Part shown: in pieces, positions 10,026 to 19,276 of the stretch
Layout of the letters: each line of letters starts with the position of its first letter
Numbering within the stretch: position 1 is the stretch's first letter
NCBI GenBank assembly: GCA_030604135.1
Contig: JAUVWL010000008.1
Location: forward strand, 1 to 64,000
Length of the DNA: 64,000 nt
Direction: 5' to 3'
From: Burkholderiales bacterium
GTDB lineage: Bacteria > Pseudomonadota > Gammaproteobacteria > Burkholderiales > Burkholderiaceae_C
Position numbers and translations under genes: made by a program
Notes under the pieces: model-generated
Database searches by the model: none
Told to the model about the DNA's origin: nothing
The model's input: the letters and a program-made list of their open reading frames with translations, nothing else

Positions 10026-12095
10026 TCAGGGCGCCCGGTTGCGCAGGGCCTGTTCAACCGGGTCCAGCCAGCGCAGTTCGTGCGCCCGTTGCCCGAGCAG
10101 GCGTGCGCCCTCAAGGGTGTAGTGGGAATGGTCGAACAGGGTCTTGCCCAGCCCGTCCGACACGCCCATGCAGGAGCGCGCCGATTCGTCGCACATCAGT
10201 GTGGCCTTGTCCAGGACCGGCAGCTGGCGCGTCTGCACCCACTGCTGCAGTCGGCGGTTGACGTCCAGCAACTGCGGATCGTTCGAGCGGGCTTCGTGGT
10301 AACGCCGGTTGATGCGTTGTGCCAGTGACTGGATGTCCTGTGCGCCGGCCAGCTGTGGTCCACGCAGTGCATGCTCCATGATCATCACGTCGGCCACCGT
10401 CTTGTTGTGGAACAGGCGGAACTCAGGGGCCGAGGTGGTCAGCACCAGCAGCTTGCCATCGGCCCGGGTTCGTTCGTGCAACGGGTCCAGGCCGTGCAGG
10501 TCGTGCCGGGACATGGCCGAACCCGGGCAAGGCCGGTCGGCCCAGCGGGTGGACACCAGGATCACGTCTGCGGCCTGGTAGGACGGCGCGTCGAACAGGT
10601 CCGACGACGCGTCGAGGCAGGCCAGCTGGAGCCCGTAGCGCGCAAACTCGTAGCCGGAGAAACGGTCCCGGTTCAGATACAGGGCATTGAAGGTGTCCTT
10701 GGCATGCGAGTTGCCGACCACCAGCACCTTGATGGACGTCACATCGTCGCTGAACCGGTTGACCCGGTCGGAGGGGTTGTCGGCCACCCGGTATCTCGGT
10801 GCTTCGTGCAGGGTGCGCAAGGGCGTCCACGATTCGATCTGCAGCTGGCGGTTGTCGGGCTGGTAGGCTGGCACGCGCTCGATGATGTGCTGGATGCGCG
10901 ACGGGAAGCCCGCCTTCGCGTGCAGGGTCCAGCCGATCGCGGCGAACAGCAAGGACACCAGCGCCGCGGCGCCCAGGATTTGGCGCGTGGGCAGGCCGCG
11001 GCCGCCCTGGCGGGCCGGCGTTTCCACGAAGCGCCAGGACAGGTAGGACAGGCCCACACAGAGCAGGATCAGACCGCCCCAGACCGGTGCACCGGCGGGC
11101 TCGACCTCGACATGCCGGAAGAAGGCGAAGACGGGCTGATGCCACAGGTAGAGGCTGTAGCTGATCAGTCCCACCGCCACCGCGCCCCGGGTACCCAGCA
11201 GGCGACCCACCGGGTCGCGAGGTGAGGCAAACAGGATGATGAGTGCGGCTCCCAGCGTGGGCGCCAGCGCATACAGTCCGGGAAACGGCGTCCGGTTGTC
11301 GTACCACCCGACGCTCACCACGATGAGGATGAGCCCAAGCAGGGCCAACGGCGCCCGCCAGCGGTTCCAGCGCGGCGACGCCAGGTGTGGCTCCACCAGC
11401 ATGGCGGCCAGGCTGCCCAGCGCCAGCTCCCAGACGCGGGTGTGGGGCAGGTAGAACGCAGCCGACGATTGCTGCAGGGCCTGATGGCTGGCCACTGCCA
11501 GGCTCAGCAGGGTCAGCGCGGCCACCACGGCGCCGCGCCACCGGGCGCGTGGCGATCGGCTCAGCCACCAGAGCGCGGCCGGGAACACCAGGTAAAACTG
11601 TTCCTCGACCGACAGGCTCCAAGTGTGAAGCAGGGGGTTGAGTTCCGCTCCGGCGTCGAAATAGCTGTCTCTGAACGCGAACAAAAGGTTCGAGCCGAAC
11701 AGCACCGTCGCCAGCAGGCTCTGGCCGAAATCGGCCAGATCGGTCGGCTGCAGGGTCAGCCAGGCGACGGGCAGGCAGGCCGCCAGGACAAGGAACAGCG
11801 CTGGAAGGATACGCCGCGCGCGACGGGCATAGAAGCTGCTCAGCGAAAACGACCCGTTGGCGAGGTCATTGAGGATGATCCGCGTGATCAGGTAACCGCT
11901 GATCACGAAAAAAACATCCACGCCCACATAGCCGCCGCCGAACCCGGGAACACCGGCGTGAAACAGCACCACAGCCAGCACGGCAACCGCTCGCAGGCCA
12001 TCGATCTCCCTGCGGTAGCCCAAGTGTGCATGTCCCGCAGGCACCGTGCGGTCCGGGATGCCGTCATCCCTCTGGCGTGCTGCTGCGGTGCTCAT
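10026..12095 (-). CDS. Acyltransferase 3 (OafA/YrhL) with C-terminal SGNH domain
   Basis: YRREIDGLRAVAVLAVVLFHAG...GGYVGVDVFFVISGYLIT...HTWSLSVEEQFYLVFP; 689 aa. Confidence 0.9.
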   Translation of the reverse strand: MSTAAARQRDDGIPDRTVPAGHAHLGYRREIDGLRAVAVLAVVLFHAGVPGFGGGYVGVDVFFVISGYLITRIILNDLANGSFSLSSFYARRARRILPALFLVLAACLPVAWLTLQPTDLADFGQSLLATVLFGSNLLFAFRDSYFDAGAELNPLLHTWSLSVEEQFYLVFPAALWWLSRSPRARWRGAVVAALTLLSLAVASHQALQQSSAAFYLPHTRVWELALGSLAAMLVEPHLASPRWNRWRAPLALLGLILIVVSVGWYDNRTPFPGLYALAPTLGAALIILFASPRDPVGRLLGTRGAVAVGLISYSLYLWHQPVFAFFRHVEVEPAGAPVWGGLILLCVGLSYLSWRFVETPARQGGRGLPTRQILGAAALVSLLFAAIGWTLHAKAGFPSRIQHIIERVPAYQPDNRQLQIESWTPLRTLHEAPRYRVADNPSDRVNRFSDDVTSIKVLVVGNSHAKDTFNALYLNRDRFSGYEFARYGLQLACLDASSDLFDAPSYQAADVILVSTRWADRPCPGSAMSRHDLHGLDPLHERTRADGKLLVLTTSAPEFRLFHNKTVADVMIMEHALRGPQLAGAQDIQSLAQRINRRYHEARSNDPQLLDVNRRLQQWVQTRQLPVLDKATLMCDESARSCMGVSDGLGKTLFDHSHYTLEGARLLGQRAHELRWLDPVEQALRNRAP

Positions 12096-12982
12096 GACGC
12101 CCTGGCGGAAGACGGCCGTCCCAGCACGGCGAAGATCGCCACCACCACCAGGCCCACGGCAGCCCAGTCCTGCCAGTGCAGCACCTCGCCCAGCCACCAG
12201 GCGCCACTGAAAACGCCCAGCACCGGGATGAACATCACCGACAGGGTGGACGCGATCGGAGGCAGGTCGCGCGCCAGCGAGAGCCAGGCCACCTGGGCAA
12301 AGGCGAACACGCCCAGGGCGTTGTAGACGACGGATCCCCAGACGGTCGGGCTGGGCACGGTCCAGGCACCGCGTTCGAACACGATGGCCAGCGCGCTCAT
12401 CCAGAGGGTGGTCAGCAGGGTCATCCAGAACGACAGCGCCAGCGTGGGGTGCGGGATGCGCGTTCGGCGCATGAGTTGTGTGCCGACAGCCCACGCGGCG
12501 GCAGCGGTGAGCATCAGGGCCACACCCTGGGGTCGGCCGCTCAGGGCGGTGAACTCGTGCCAGAGCAGCAGCACCACGCCCAGGGCGGCAGCGAGCACAC
12601 CTCCCCAGGCCCGCCCGGCCAGTTTCTGACCGAACCAGACGGAACCCACCAGGGCCGAGAACACCGGCATGGTGTAGCCCAGGATGGCGGCACGACCACT
12701 GGAGAGCGACTGCACCGCCAGGATGGCCAGCGTGTGCCAGAACAGCATGTTGAAGACGGTCAGCAGCAGCAGTTCGGGCCAGTGCTCGCGTCCCACGCGA
12801 AACGGTACCTTGCGCCAGACCAGCACGCCGGCCAGCACCGGCAGGCCGATCCACATGGACATCGAGCGGAAGCTCAGAGGCGGAAAGCCGGTGACCCCCA
12901 GCTTCATGATGGGCCAGTTGATGCCCCAGACCAGGGTGAGCAGAACCAGCAGAACCAGCTGCTGACGGGAAAGCGCGTGCAT
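12092..12982 (-). CDS. EamA/DMT family transporter
   Basis: [19 protein letters not shown] multi-TM; ATGA overlap with the downstream acyltransferase. Confidence 0.88.
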   Translation of the reverse strand: MHALSRQQLVLLVLLTLVWGINWPIMKLGVTGFPPLSFRSMSMWIGLPVLAGVLVWRKVPFRVGREHWPELLLLTVFNMLFWHTLAILAVQSLSSGRAAILGYTMPVFSALVGSVWFGQKLAGRAWGGVLAAALGVVLLLWHEFTALSGRPQGVALMLTAAAAWAVGTQLMRRTRIPHPTLALSFWMTLLTTLWMSALAIVFERGAWTVPSPTVWGSVVYNALGVFAFAQVAWLSLARDLPPIASTLSVMFIPVLGVFSGAWWLGEVLHWQDWAAVGLVVVAIFAVLGRPSSARAS

Positions 12983-13047
12983 GTACCGATGGTAGTGGCT
13001 GGGAGCCTGCGCTGATCGGCCCGAAGGCGCCACTTAAAATCGGTGGC

Positions 13048-13890
13048 ATGACCTTCCTCGACATGCTGCGTGGCGCCGAGCGCCAGAACCGATCCCTGCT
13101 GTGCGTGGGCCTGGACCCCGATCCGGCGCGGTTTCCGGCCGGCATGAAGGGCGACGCGTCCCGCATCTACGACTTCTGCGCCGCCATCGTCGAGGCCACG
13201 GCCGATCAGGTCATCGCTTTCAAACCGCAGATCGCCTACTTCGCGGCGCACCGGGCCGAAGACCAGCTGGAGAAGCTGATGCGGCACATGCGATCGGTGG
13301 CGCCGCAGGTGCCGGTCATCCTGGATGCCAAGCGCGGCGACATCGGCAGCACCGCCGAGCAGTACGCCATCGAGGCCTTCGAGCGCTACGGTGCCGACGC
13401 GGTCACGCTCTCGCCCTTCATGGGTTTCGACTCGGTGCAGCCTTACCTGAAGTACGCGGGCAAGGGCGCCTTTCTGCTGTGCCGCACCTCCAACCCGGGC
13501 GGTGACGACCTGCAGAACCAGCACCTGGCCTCGATCGAGGGCCAGCCCCGCCTGTACGAGCATGTGGCCCGGCTGGCGCAGGGCCCCTGGAACCTCAACG
13601 GTCAGCTCGGGCTGGTGGTGGGCGCCACCTACCCGGCCGAAATCGAGCGCGTGCGCGAGCTCGCGCCCACGCTGCCGCTGCTGATTCCGGGTGTGGGGGC
13701 GCAGGGCGGGGATGCCGTGGCCACGGTCCGCGCCGGTTACCGCGCACGAGGCGCTGATACCACCGGCGCGGTGATCGTCAATTCGTCCCGGGCCGTGCTG
13801 TACGCCTCGTCGGGCGAGGACTTCGCTGCCGCCGCACGGCGCGAGGCCCAGCGCACGCGCGAACTGCTCGAAGCCGCCAAGGCAGACTGA
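13048..13890 (+). CDS. pyrF: Orotidine-5'-phosphate decarboxylase (type 2)
   Basis: [12 protein letters not shown]...[18 protein letters not shown]. Confidence 0.95.
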   Translation: MTFLDMLRGAERQNRSLLCVGLDPDPARFPAGMKGDASRIYDFCAAIVEATADQVIAFKPQIAYFAAHRAEDQLEKLMRHMRSVAPQVPVILDAKRGDIGSTAEQYAIEAFERYGADAVTLSPFMGFDSVQPYLKYAGKGAFLLCRTSNPGGDDLQNQHLASIEGQPRLYEHVARLAQGPWNLNGQLGLVVGATYPAEIERVRELAPTLPLLIPGVGAQGGDAVATVRAGYRARGADTTGAVIVNSSRAVLYASSGEDFAAAARREAQRTRELLEAAKAD

Positions 13891-13976
13891 CACCCGCGCG
13901 ACAGTCCGGGGGGCGACAGAACCGGTCGCCGTCCCTACCATGCGCCGTTCACGCCAGAGGGCATAGGAGATCGTGC

Positions 13977-14594
13977 ATGAAGCTGTATGTGTCGCCACGT
14001 GCGCCCAACCCGCGGCGGGTGCTGATGTTCCTGGTCGAGAAGCAGGTGCAGGGCCTGGACCTGGTGAACGTCGACCTCAATGCCCAGGAGCACAAGACCC
14101 AGGCCTACCGGGCCAAGAGCCCGCTGGCCCGGGTGCCCGCCCTGGAACTGGACGACGGTCGGGTGCTGACCGAGACACGTGCCATCTGCACCTACATGGA
14201 AGGCCTGCACCCAGAGCCCAACCTGATGGGGCGCAGCGCCGAAGAGCGGGCCTTCATCGAGATGGCCGACCGGCGGGTGGAGTGGCACCTGATGCTGGCG
14301 GCCGCCAACTGCATCCGCCACACCCACCCGGGTCTGGCCCCGCTGGAGCAGCCGCAGTTTCCCGATTTCGGCCAGTCGCAGGGCCTGAAATTCCGGGAGG
14401 CGGCGGTCTGGCTTGACGGCGAACTGCAGAAGCACCCCTGGGTGGCGGGGGATCGCTTCACCATCGCCGACATCACGGCTTTCTGCACGGTGGAGTTTGC
14501 GCGCCTGATGCGTTTCAAGCCGGCCGAGGCGGGCCTGGCGGCGCTGCACGACTGGCACCAGCGGGTGCTGGCGCGCCCCAGCGCGCTGGTCTGA
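13977..14594 (+). CDS. Glutathione S-transferase family protein
   Basis: KLYVSPRAPNPRRVLMFLVEK; GST N/C architecture. Confidence 0.88.
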   Translation: MKLYVSPRAPNPRRVLMFLVEKQVQGLDLVNVDLNAQEHKTQAYRAKSPLARVPALELDDGRVLTETRAICTYMEGLHPEPNLMGRSAEERAFIEMADRRVEWHLMLAAANCIRHTHPGLAPLEQPQFPDFGQSQGLKFREAAVWLDGELQKHPWVAGDRFTIADITAFCTVEFARLMRFKPAEAGLAALHDWHQRVLARPSALV

Positions 14595-14606
14595 TCCCCG
14601 GCAGGA

Positions 14607-15050
14607 TCAGAGCGGCGCTGGTCGCGTGCTGTCGAACTGGGCACGGGCGCTGCTGGCCAGGGCCATTTCGCCCGGGGTCTCGGGCGTCCAGGTGTCGACC
14701 TGGACCGCGCGGCCTTCCTGATCGACGGCCACCAGCACCACCAGGGCTTCGGCGGTTTTTTCCATGCGGCCGGTGCGCAGATCGCCACTGACCAGCTCGA
14801 CCGTGATGTTCATGTTGGTCTCCCCGGTGAAGGCCAGCCGGGCCCGCACTTCCACCAGGTCACCCACGTGCACGGTGCGCTGGAAGCGGATGCTGCTGGT
14901 GTAGACGGTGCGGCAGCTGCTGCGCGCCCACGAGGTGGCACAGGCCTGACCGGCGTCGTCCATCCATTTCATGACGGTGCCGGCCTGCACCTGGCCGCTG
15001 GAACCCGCATGGGCCGGCTCCACAAGGAAACGCAGTGTGACCGAAGACAT
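14607..15050 (-). CDS. Acyl-CoA thioesterase (hotdog)
   Basis: AGTVMKWMDDAGQACATSWARSSCRTVYTSSIRF. Confidence 0.88.
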   Translation of the reverse strand: MSSVTLRFLVEPAHAGSSGQVQAGTVMKWMDDAGQACATSWARSSCRTVYTSSIRFQRTVHVGDLVEVRARLAFTGETNMNITVELVSGDLRTGRMEKTAEALVVLVAVDQEGRAVQVDTWTPETPGEMALASSARAQFDSTRPAPL

Positions 15051-15194
15051 GTTCACCCCCGTTCTGGACAGCCCTTGCCGGCCCCTCCCGGGCACAGCAA
15101 AACCACGTTGTGTGGATCACATCGCTGCGCACATTGTGTTCCTGGCGTGCCGGTTTGCCAAGTCATGGGCATGTGACCCCACGTAAGACCTGAT

Positions 15195-16718
15195 TCAGGC
15201 GGGCCCAGGCATCCGCAGCAGCTGGTGTTCCAGGCGTTGCAGGCCCTGCAGTCCGCGTCGGGTCTGGACCTCGACTGCGGTCAGCAGCGGCGCCGGATTG
15301 GCCACCGAACAGGAAGACAATAGTTGGCGGGCCTGGTCCAGGTCGTTCAGGTGACCCAGCTGGTCCTGCGCCCGGGACAGCCTGGGCATACCGCGCCGCA
15401 GCATCTTCGTCGGGGCCACGTCGGACAGGAAATCCAGCGCGTAGCGCAGCCGTTTGACCGCGATGCGCAGCCCGTGTCGTGCTTCGGGGCCGGCGCGCAG
15501 GGCTCGGCGGGCTATTCGCTGCAGGCGCCGGTGCAGGGCGGTCAGCGCCTCGGGCGCCCAGTCCCTGAGCCGGGCCTGTTTGTCCGGGTGCGGCGGCAGG
15601 CTCAGCACGCCGTGCATGAAAGCCAGCAAGGCCTGGGCGTGGGCCGGTTCGCGCAAGGCTTCGCAGGCGCGCAGGTTGGCGGCTTCGCGTTCGCCCTGGC
15701 TCCAGCGGATCCACAGATCGACCTCGGCCTGTTCGGCTTGTGCCAGCAAGTCGGGGAGTTGCTCGGTGGTCAGCACATCCCAGTTGCGTGCTTCACCCAG
15801 GCGCTGCGCCAGCAACTGCCAATGCCTGGCCCAGTGGGCCGTGAAGCGGCGCGGCAGCCAGGGGGCAAACAGGCGCAGGCCACTGCGAAGGCGGCGCAAG
15901 GCCACACGGGCCTGGTGGATGAACTCCGGGTCGGGCAGGGTGGCATGGGCATCCTGCTCCAGCAGCTGGACCGCATTGGCCTGCAGCTGCGACAGACAGG
16001 CCAGACTGGTGGTCCGCCAGGCTTCTCTCGGGTGCACATCGGCCGCCAGGGCCAGGGGTGCCGCCATGGCGGGGCCGGCCCGTTCCCCCGTGAACAGGCG
16101 CAGCCCACGCTCGGCCTTGCTGCGGTCGTCCGGGTGCAGCCAGAGCCCGTTCTGCCCCGGTGGGCCCAGCGCCAGGGTGTGACCCAGATCCAGCAGGTCG
16201 CTGGGTTGGCCTTCGAGCAGCTCCAGTTCCAGCTCCAGCAAGGGCAGCCGGCGCGGCGCGGCGTGCCCAGTCCCATCGGTTCCGATCTCGCCCTGGTCTA
16301 GGGCCACTTCGATGCGGGATATGCCGTGAGCAAGCACCCACGTCTGTCGTCGGAAATCGGTGTGAAACAAGGGGACCAGGCGCGGCTGCAGGGCCATCAG
16401 GCGGGTGGCCAGCGCCGCGTCCGTGACGACCCGGTCCACATCCAGGGCCCCTGCCCGCGTGGGCGCTTCCCACTCCTGCCGCCGGCTCAGGCCGCCAGCG
16501 GACTGGCCTGCGGTCTTGACGGTCAGCCAGGTGCGCCGGCCGATGTGGCGCTCGCGCAAGGCGATGCGCTCGCGCATCAGGTCCAGCGTCGGCGTGTCGT
16601 AGTAAACGTTGCGCAGCTGCTGTGGCCGCGGTCGCCGGGCGGCCAGCAGCGGATGTGCAAGCAGCCGGGGCAGATCGGTGGCGGTCAGGCTCAGCTTGAG
16701 TTCGGTTTCTCGGGACAT
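15195..16718 (-). CDS. CYTH and CHAD domain protein
   Basis: N-terminal RETELKL CYTH motif; C-terminal His-rich CHAD helices (IHQARVALRRLRSGLRLF). Confidence 0.9.
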   Translation of the reverse strand: MSRETELKLSLTATDLPRLLAHPLLAARRPRPQQLRNVYYDTPTLDLMRERIALRERHIGRRTWLTVKTAGQSAGGLSRRQEWEAPTRAGALDVDRVVTDAALATRLMALQPRLVPLFHTDFRRQTWVLAHGISRIEVALDQGEIGTDGTGHAAPRRLPLLELELELLEGQPSDLLDLGHTLALGPPGQNGLWLHPDDRSKAERGLRLFTGERAGPAMAAPLALAADVHPREAWRTTSLACLSQLQANAVQLLEQDAHATLPDPEFIHQARVALRRLRSGLRLFAPWLPRRFTAHWARHWQLLAQRLGEARNWDVLTTEQLPDLLAQAEQAEVDLWIRWSQGEREAANLRACEALREPAHAQALLAFMHGVLSLPPHPDKQARLRDWAPEALTALHRRLQRIARRALRAGPEARHGLRIAVKRLRYALDFLSDVAPTKMLRRGMPRLSRAQDQLGHLNDLDQARQLLSSCSVANPAPLLTAVEVQTRRGLQGLQRLEHQLLRMPGPA

Positions 16719-16911
16719 GGGTGAAGGTGGTTTTTTCGCAACACTTGAGCGGTCGGGCCTTGGCGCGGCCGTGGGAGCGCGTTGGCTCGCGCGCGGACAG
16801 CGGGAAGGGTTCTGCCCCGCAAACTGCTGGCCACAGTCTGCCAGCCTTGTGCCCATCGATCCACCTCGGGCATGCGCCGCTCCCCGCTGGGCGACCCGAT
16901 AAGATGTGTTC

Positions 16912-17733
16912 ATGCGACGCACCCATGCCCGTTTTCTGCCCCTGTTGTTGCTTGCCGCCACTGGCTGGGCGGTGGCCGACCCCTCCCGGGACGATGGGCC
17001 TGGCCGGGAGTTCCTGATCGGCGCTTCTCTCGAGTCGAGCTCCGGCCACATCGGAGACGGTGGTCGCAGTCTCAGCCTCAAGCCGGTCTGGCACTTTCAG
17101 GTCGGCTCGGTGCGGGTCTCGAGATCGCGCGCCAGCACCTTGCTGGGCACGGGCCGCAAGTCGGGAGAAACCGGTGTCAGCGCCGACATCTTCTCACTCG
17201 ACGACTGGCGCCTGAGCGCATCCTTGCGCATGGACAACGGCCGCACCTTTGACGACGACCCGGTCTGGCGCGGGCTGCCCGACATCCGCACCACCTTGCG
17301 CGCGCGCGTGTCGGTGCGGCGTCCGCTGGACGAACGCTGGGGCTGGAGCGCCAGCTTCGATCAGGACCTGCTGGGCCGTGACGGCGGCCTGCGGCTGAAC
17401 TCGGGTGTGAGCTATGTTTATCCGGTGTCCGAGCGAACACGGTGGGATGTGGGCCTGTCGGCCACCTGGGGCAATGCGCGCTACATGCAGACGCACTTTG
17501 GCATATCGCCGACCGGCGCCGCTGCGGTGGGGCGCGCGCCGTACGCGCTGGGCGGCGGCTGGGAGAGCCTGCACGCTGGCTGGAACGCGAGCACGGCCTT
17601 GAGCACGCACTGGGTGCTGTTCGGTGGGGTGGGCATCTCCAATCTGCGCGGCGATGCGGCCCGCAGCCCGCTGGTCTCGCGCAACACCACCTCCAGCGTC
17701 ACACTGGGTGTGGCCTACCGCAACCGGCGCTGA
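16912..17733 (+). CDS. MipA/OmpV family outer-membrane protein
   Basis: Signal peptide, beta-strand pattern, C-terminal SSVTLGVAYRNRR. Confidence 0.75.
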   Translation: MRRTHARFLPLLLLAATGWAVADPSRDDGPGREFLIGASLESSSGHIGDGGRSLSLKPVWHFQVGSVRVSRSRASTLLGTGRKSGETGVSADIFSLDDWRLSASLRMDNGRTFDDDPVWRGLPDIRTTLRARVSVRRPLDERWGWSASFDQDLLGRDGGLRLNSGVSYVYPVSERTRWDVGLSATWGNARYMQTHFGISPTGAAAVGRAPYALGGGWESLHAGWNASTALSTHWVLFGGVGISNLRGDAARSPLVSRNTTSSVTLGVAYRNRR

Positions 17734-17833
17734 CGGTTGGCGCATCGCCGGTGGCGCGGGCCCTGAGCCGGGCCTGCTCGCTGGCACTCGATAGTCCCCG
17801 CTGAGTCCGCCGCCGCCGGACCGCAGGGAATCC

Positions 17834-18274
17834 ATGAGCCAGCTCCTCATCCACGACGACCTCAGCCAGCTTGACCTCATCAAAAAGGTCGGCGGCAGCC
17901 AGCGCCAGACCATCGCCCGCGAAGCCTTCATCGCTCTGCTCAAGGCATGGGGTCGGCAGCACGACCTGGTGTTTTTGGCCGAGTATCCGCTCAAGACCGC
18001 CACCAAGGCCAACATCAGCGTGGATGGCGAAACCACGTTGCGCGGCGTGCCGCCCGAAGCCTGGGCCTACAGGCTGGGCAATCGCTGCGCCATTGACTGG
18101 GTGCTGGACCAGCACAAGGAAAAGAAACTCAAGGACCCGACCATCCGCGAGAAATTCGACACCTACCGCTTTGCCGATCACAAGGAAAAAGTCATCGACC
18201 TGCTGCAACGCGTGACCACGGTGAGCGTGGAGACGGTGCGGATCACCGAAGCGATGAAGGGGGTGGCACGGTGA
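17834..18274 (+). pseudogene. Internally deleted type ISP restriction-modification (helicase/methylase) remnant: N-terminus fused to C-terminus
   Basis: N part KVGGSQRQTIAREAFIALLKAWGRQHDLVFLAEYPLKT; C part GVPPEAWAYRLGNRCAIDWVLDQHKEKKLKDPTIREKFDTYRFADHKEKVIDLLQRVTTVSVETVRI; helicase/methylase core missing. Confidence 0.7.
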
Positions 18275-19083
18275 GCGAGGCCGCGCCGGTACAGCGCCAC
18301 TATTTCGCGGGCGAGGCCGGTGATCCGGTGCTGTTCGATGCAAGAGGCCGCGCGCTGCCAGGGCTGGAAGGATGCTCGCGCCACTTCATTCTGGGGGTAC
18401 TGGATGTGGCGGACCCGGTGGCCCTGGGCGCAGAGCTGGAAAGTTTGCGTGCTGAGGTGCTGGCCGACCCGTACTTCCGTGATGTGCCATCGATGCAGCC
18501 CGAACGGCGCAAGACCGCCTGGATGTTCCACGCCAAGGACGATGTGCCCGAGGTGCGCCGCGAGGCATTCCGGGTGCTGATGCGCCACCCGGTGCAGTTC
18601 TTTGCCGCGGTGCGCGACAAGCACACCGTGCTGGACTACGTGCGCCAGCGCAATCGGCTGGATGAACGCTACCGCTACCACCCGAACGAGCTGTACGACA
18701 CCATGGTGGCTCGGTTGTTCAAGAACCGGCTGCACCTGACGCCGGAAGTGCATGTGTGTTTTGCGGAGCGGGGGCAGTCGGACCGGACGGCGGCCCTCGG
18801 CCAGGCGCTGGAGACGGCCCGCAAACGCTTTGCAGCCCAGTGGCAACGCAACAATGCCGCGGTGATCCGGGCGCGTCAGTCGTCACCCCGGCGCGAGGTG
18901 CCTTTGCAAGCGACGGACTATTTTCTGTGGGCTTTGCAGCGGCACTTCGAGCGCGGTGAGTCGCGCTACATCGAGATGCTCTGGTCCCAGGTGGGCTTGG
19001 TGCGCGCCGTCGATGAAACGGCTGTGGCGCCATACGGTGTGTACTACACCAAGAAAAAACCGCTGCTCAAAGGCAGCGGTTGA
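18271..19083 (+). CDS. DUF3800 domain protein
   Basis: HYFAGEAGD N-terminus, LQATDYFLWALQRHFERGESRYIEML; GTGA overlap with the upstream ORF. Confidence 0.75.
   Translation: MSEAAPVQRHYFAGEAGDPVLFDARGRALPGLEGCSRHFILGVLDVADPVALGAELESLRAEVLADPYFRDVPSMQPERRKTAWMFHAKDDVPEVRREAFRVLMRHPVQFFAAVRDKHTVLDYVRQRNRLDERYRYHPNELYDTMVARLFKNRLHLTPEVHVCFAERGQSDRTAALGQALETARKRFAAQWQRNNAAVIRARQSSPRREVPLQATDYFLWALQRHFERGESRYIEMLWSQVGLVRAVDETAVAPYGVYYTKKKPLLKGSG
19051..19081 (-). terminator. Intrinsic terminator for the convergent uvrA, embedded in the 3' end of the DUF3800 CDS
   Basis: Minus strand: ACCGCTGC-CTTTGA-GCAGCGGT followed by TTTTTCTT. Confidence 0.7.
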
Positions 19084-19276
19084 GAAAAGGTGTCGGAGGT
19101 ATAGGTGTCGGGCACCAAGGCCTGAATCACACACGGCATGGAGCCGAATTTCGTCTCCGATCAATCTGTATTTTACACAGGCACTGCACCGGATATCAAC
19201 AGCTTGTTCACAGCGGCGTTCCCGATGATGTTCTATTTGAAGTAGTTCTGGGAACAGTTCATCGAAAGATAACGCT

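Noticed and set aside
15051-15194. Local inverted words (CACGTTGTG / CACATTGTG) near the thioesterase gene
   Set aside because: Imperfect, short and without terminator or promoter context; not distinguishable from chance.
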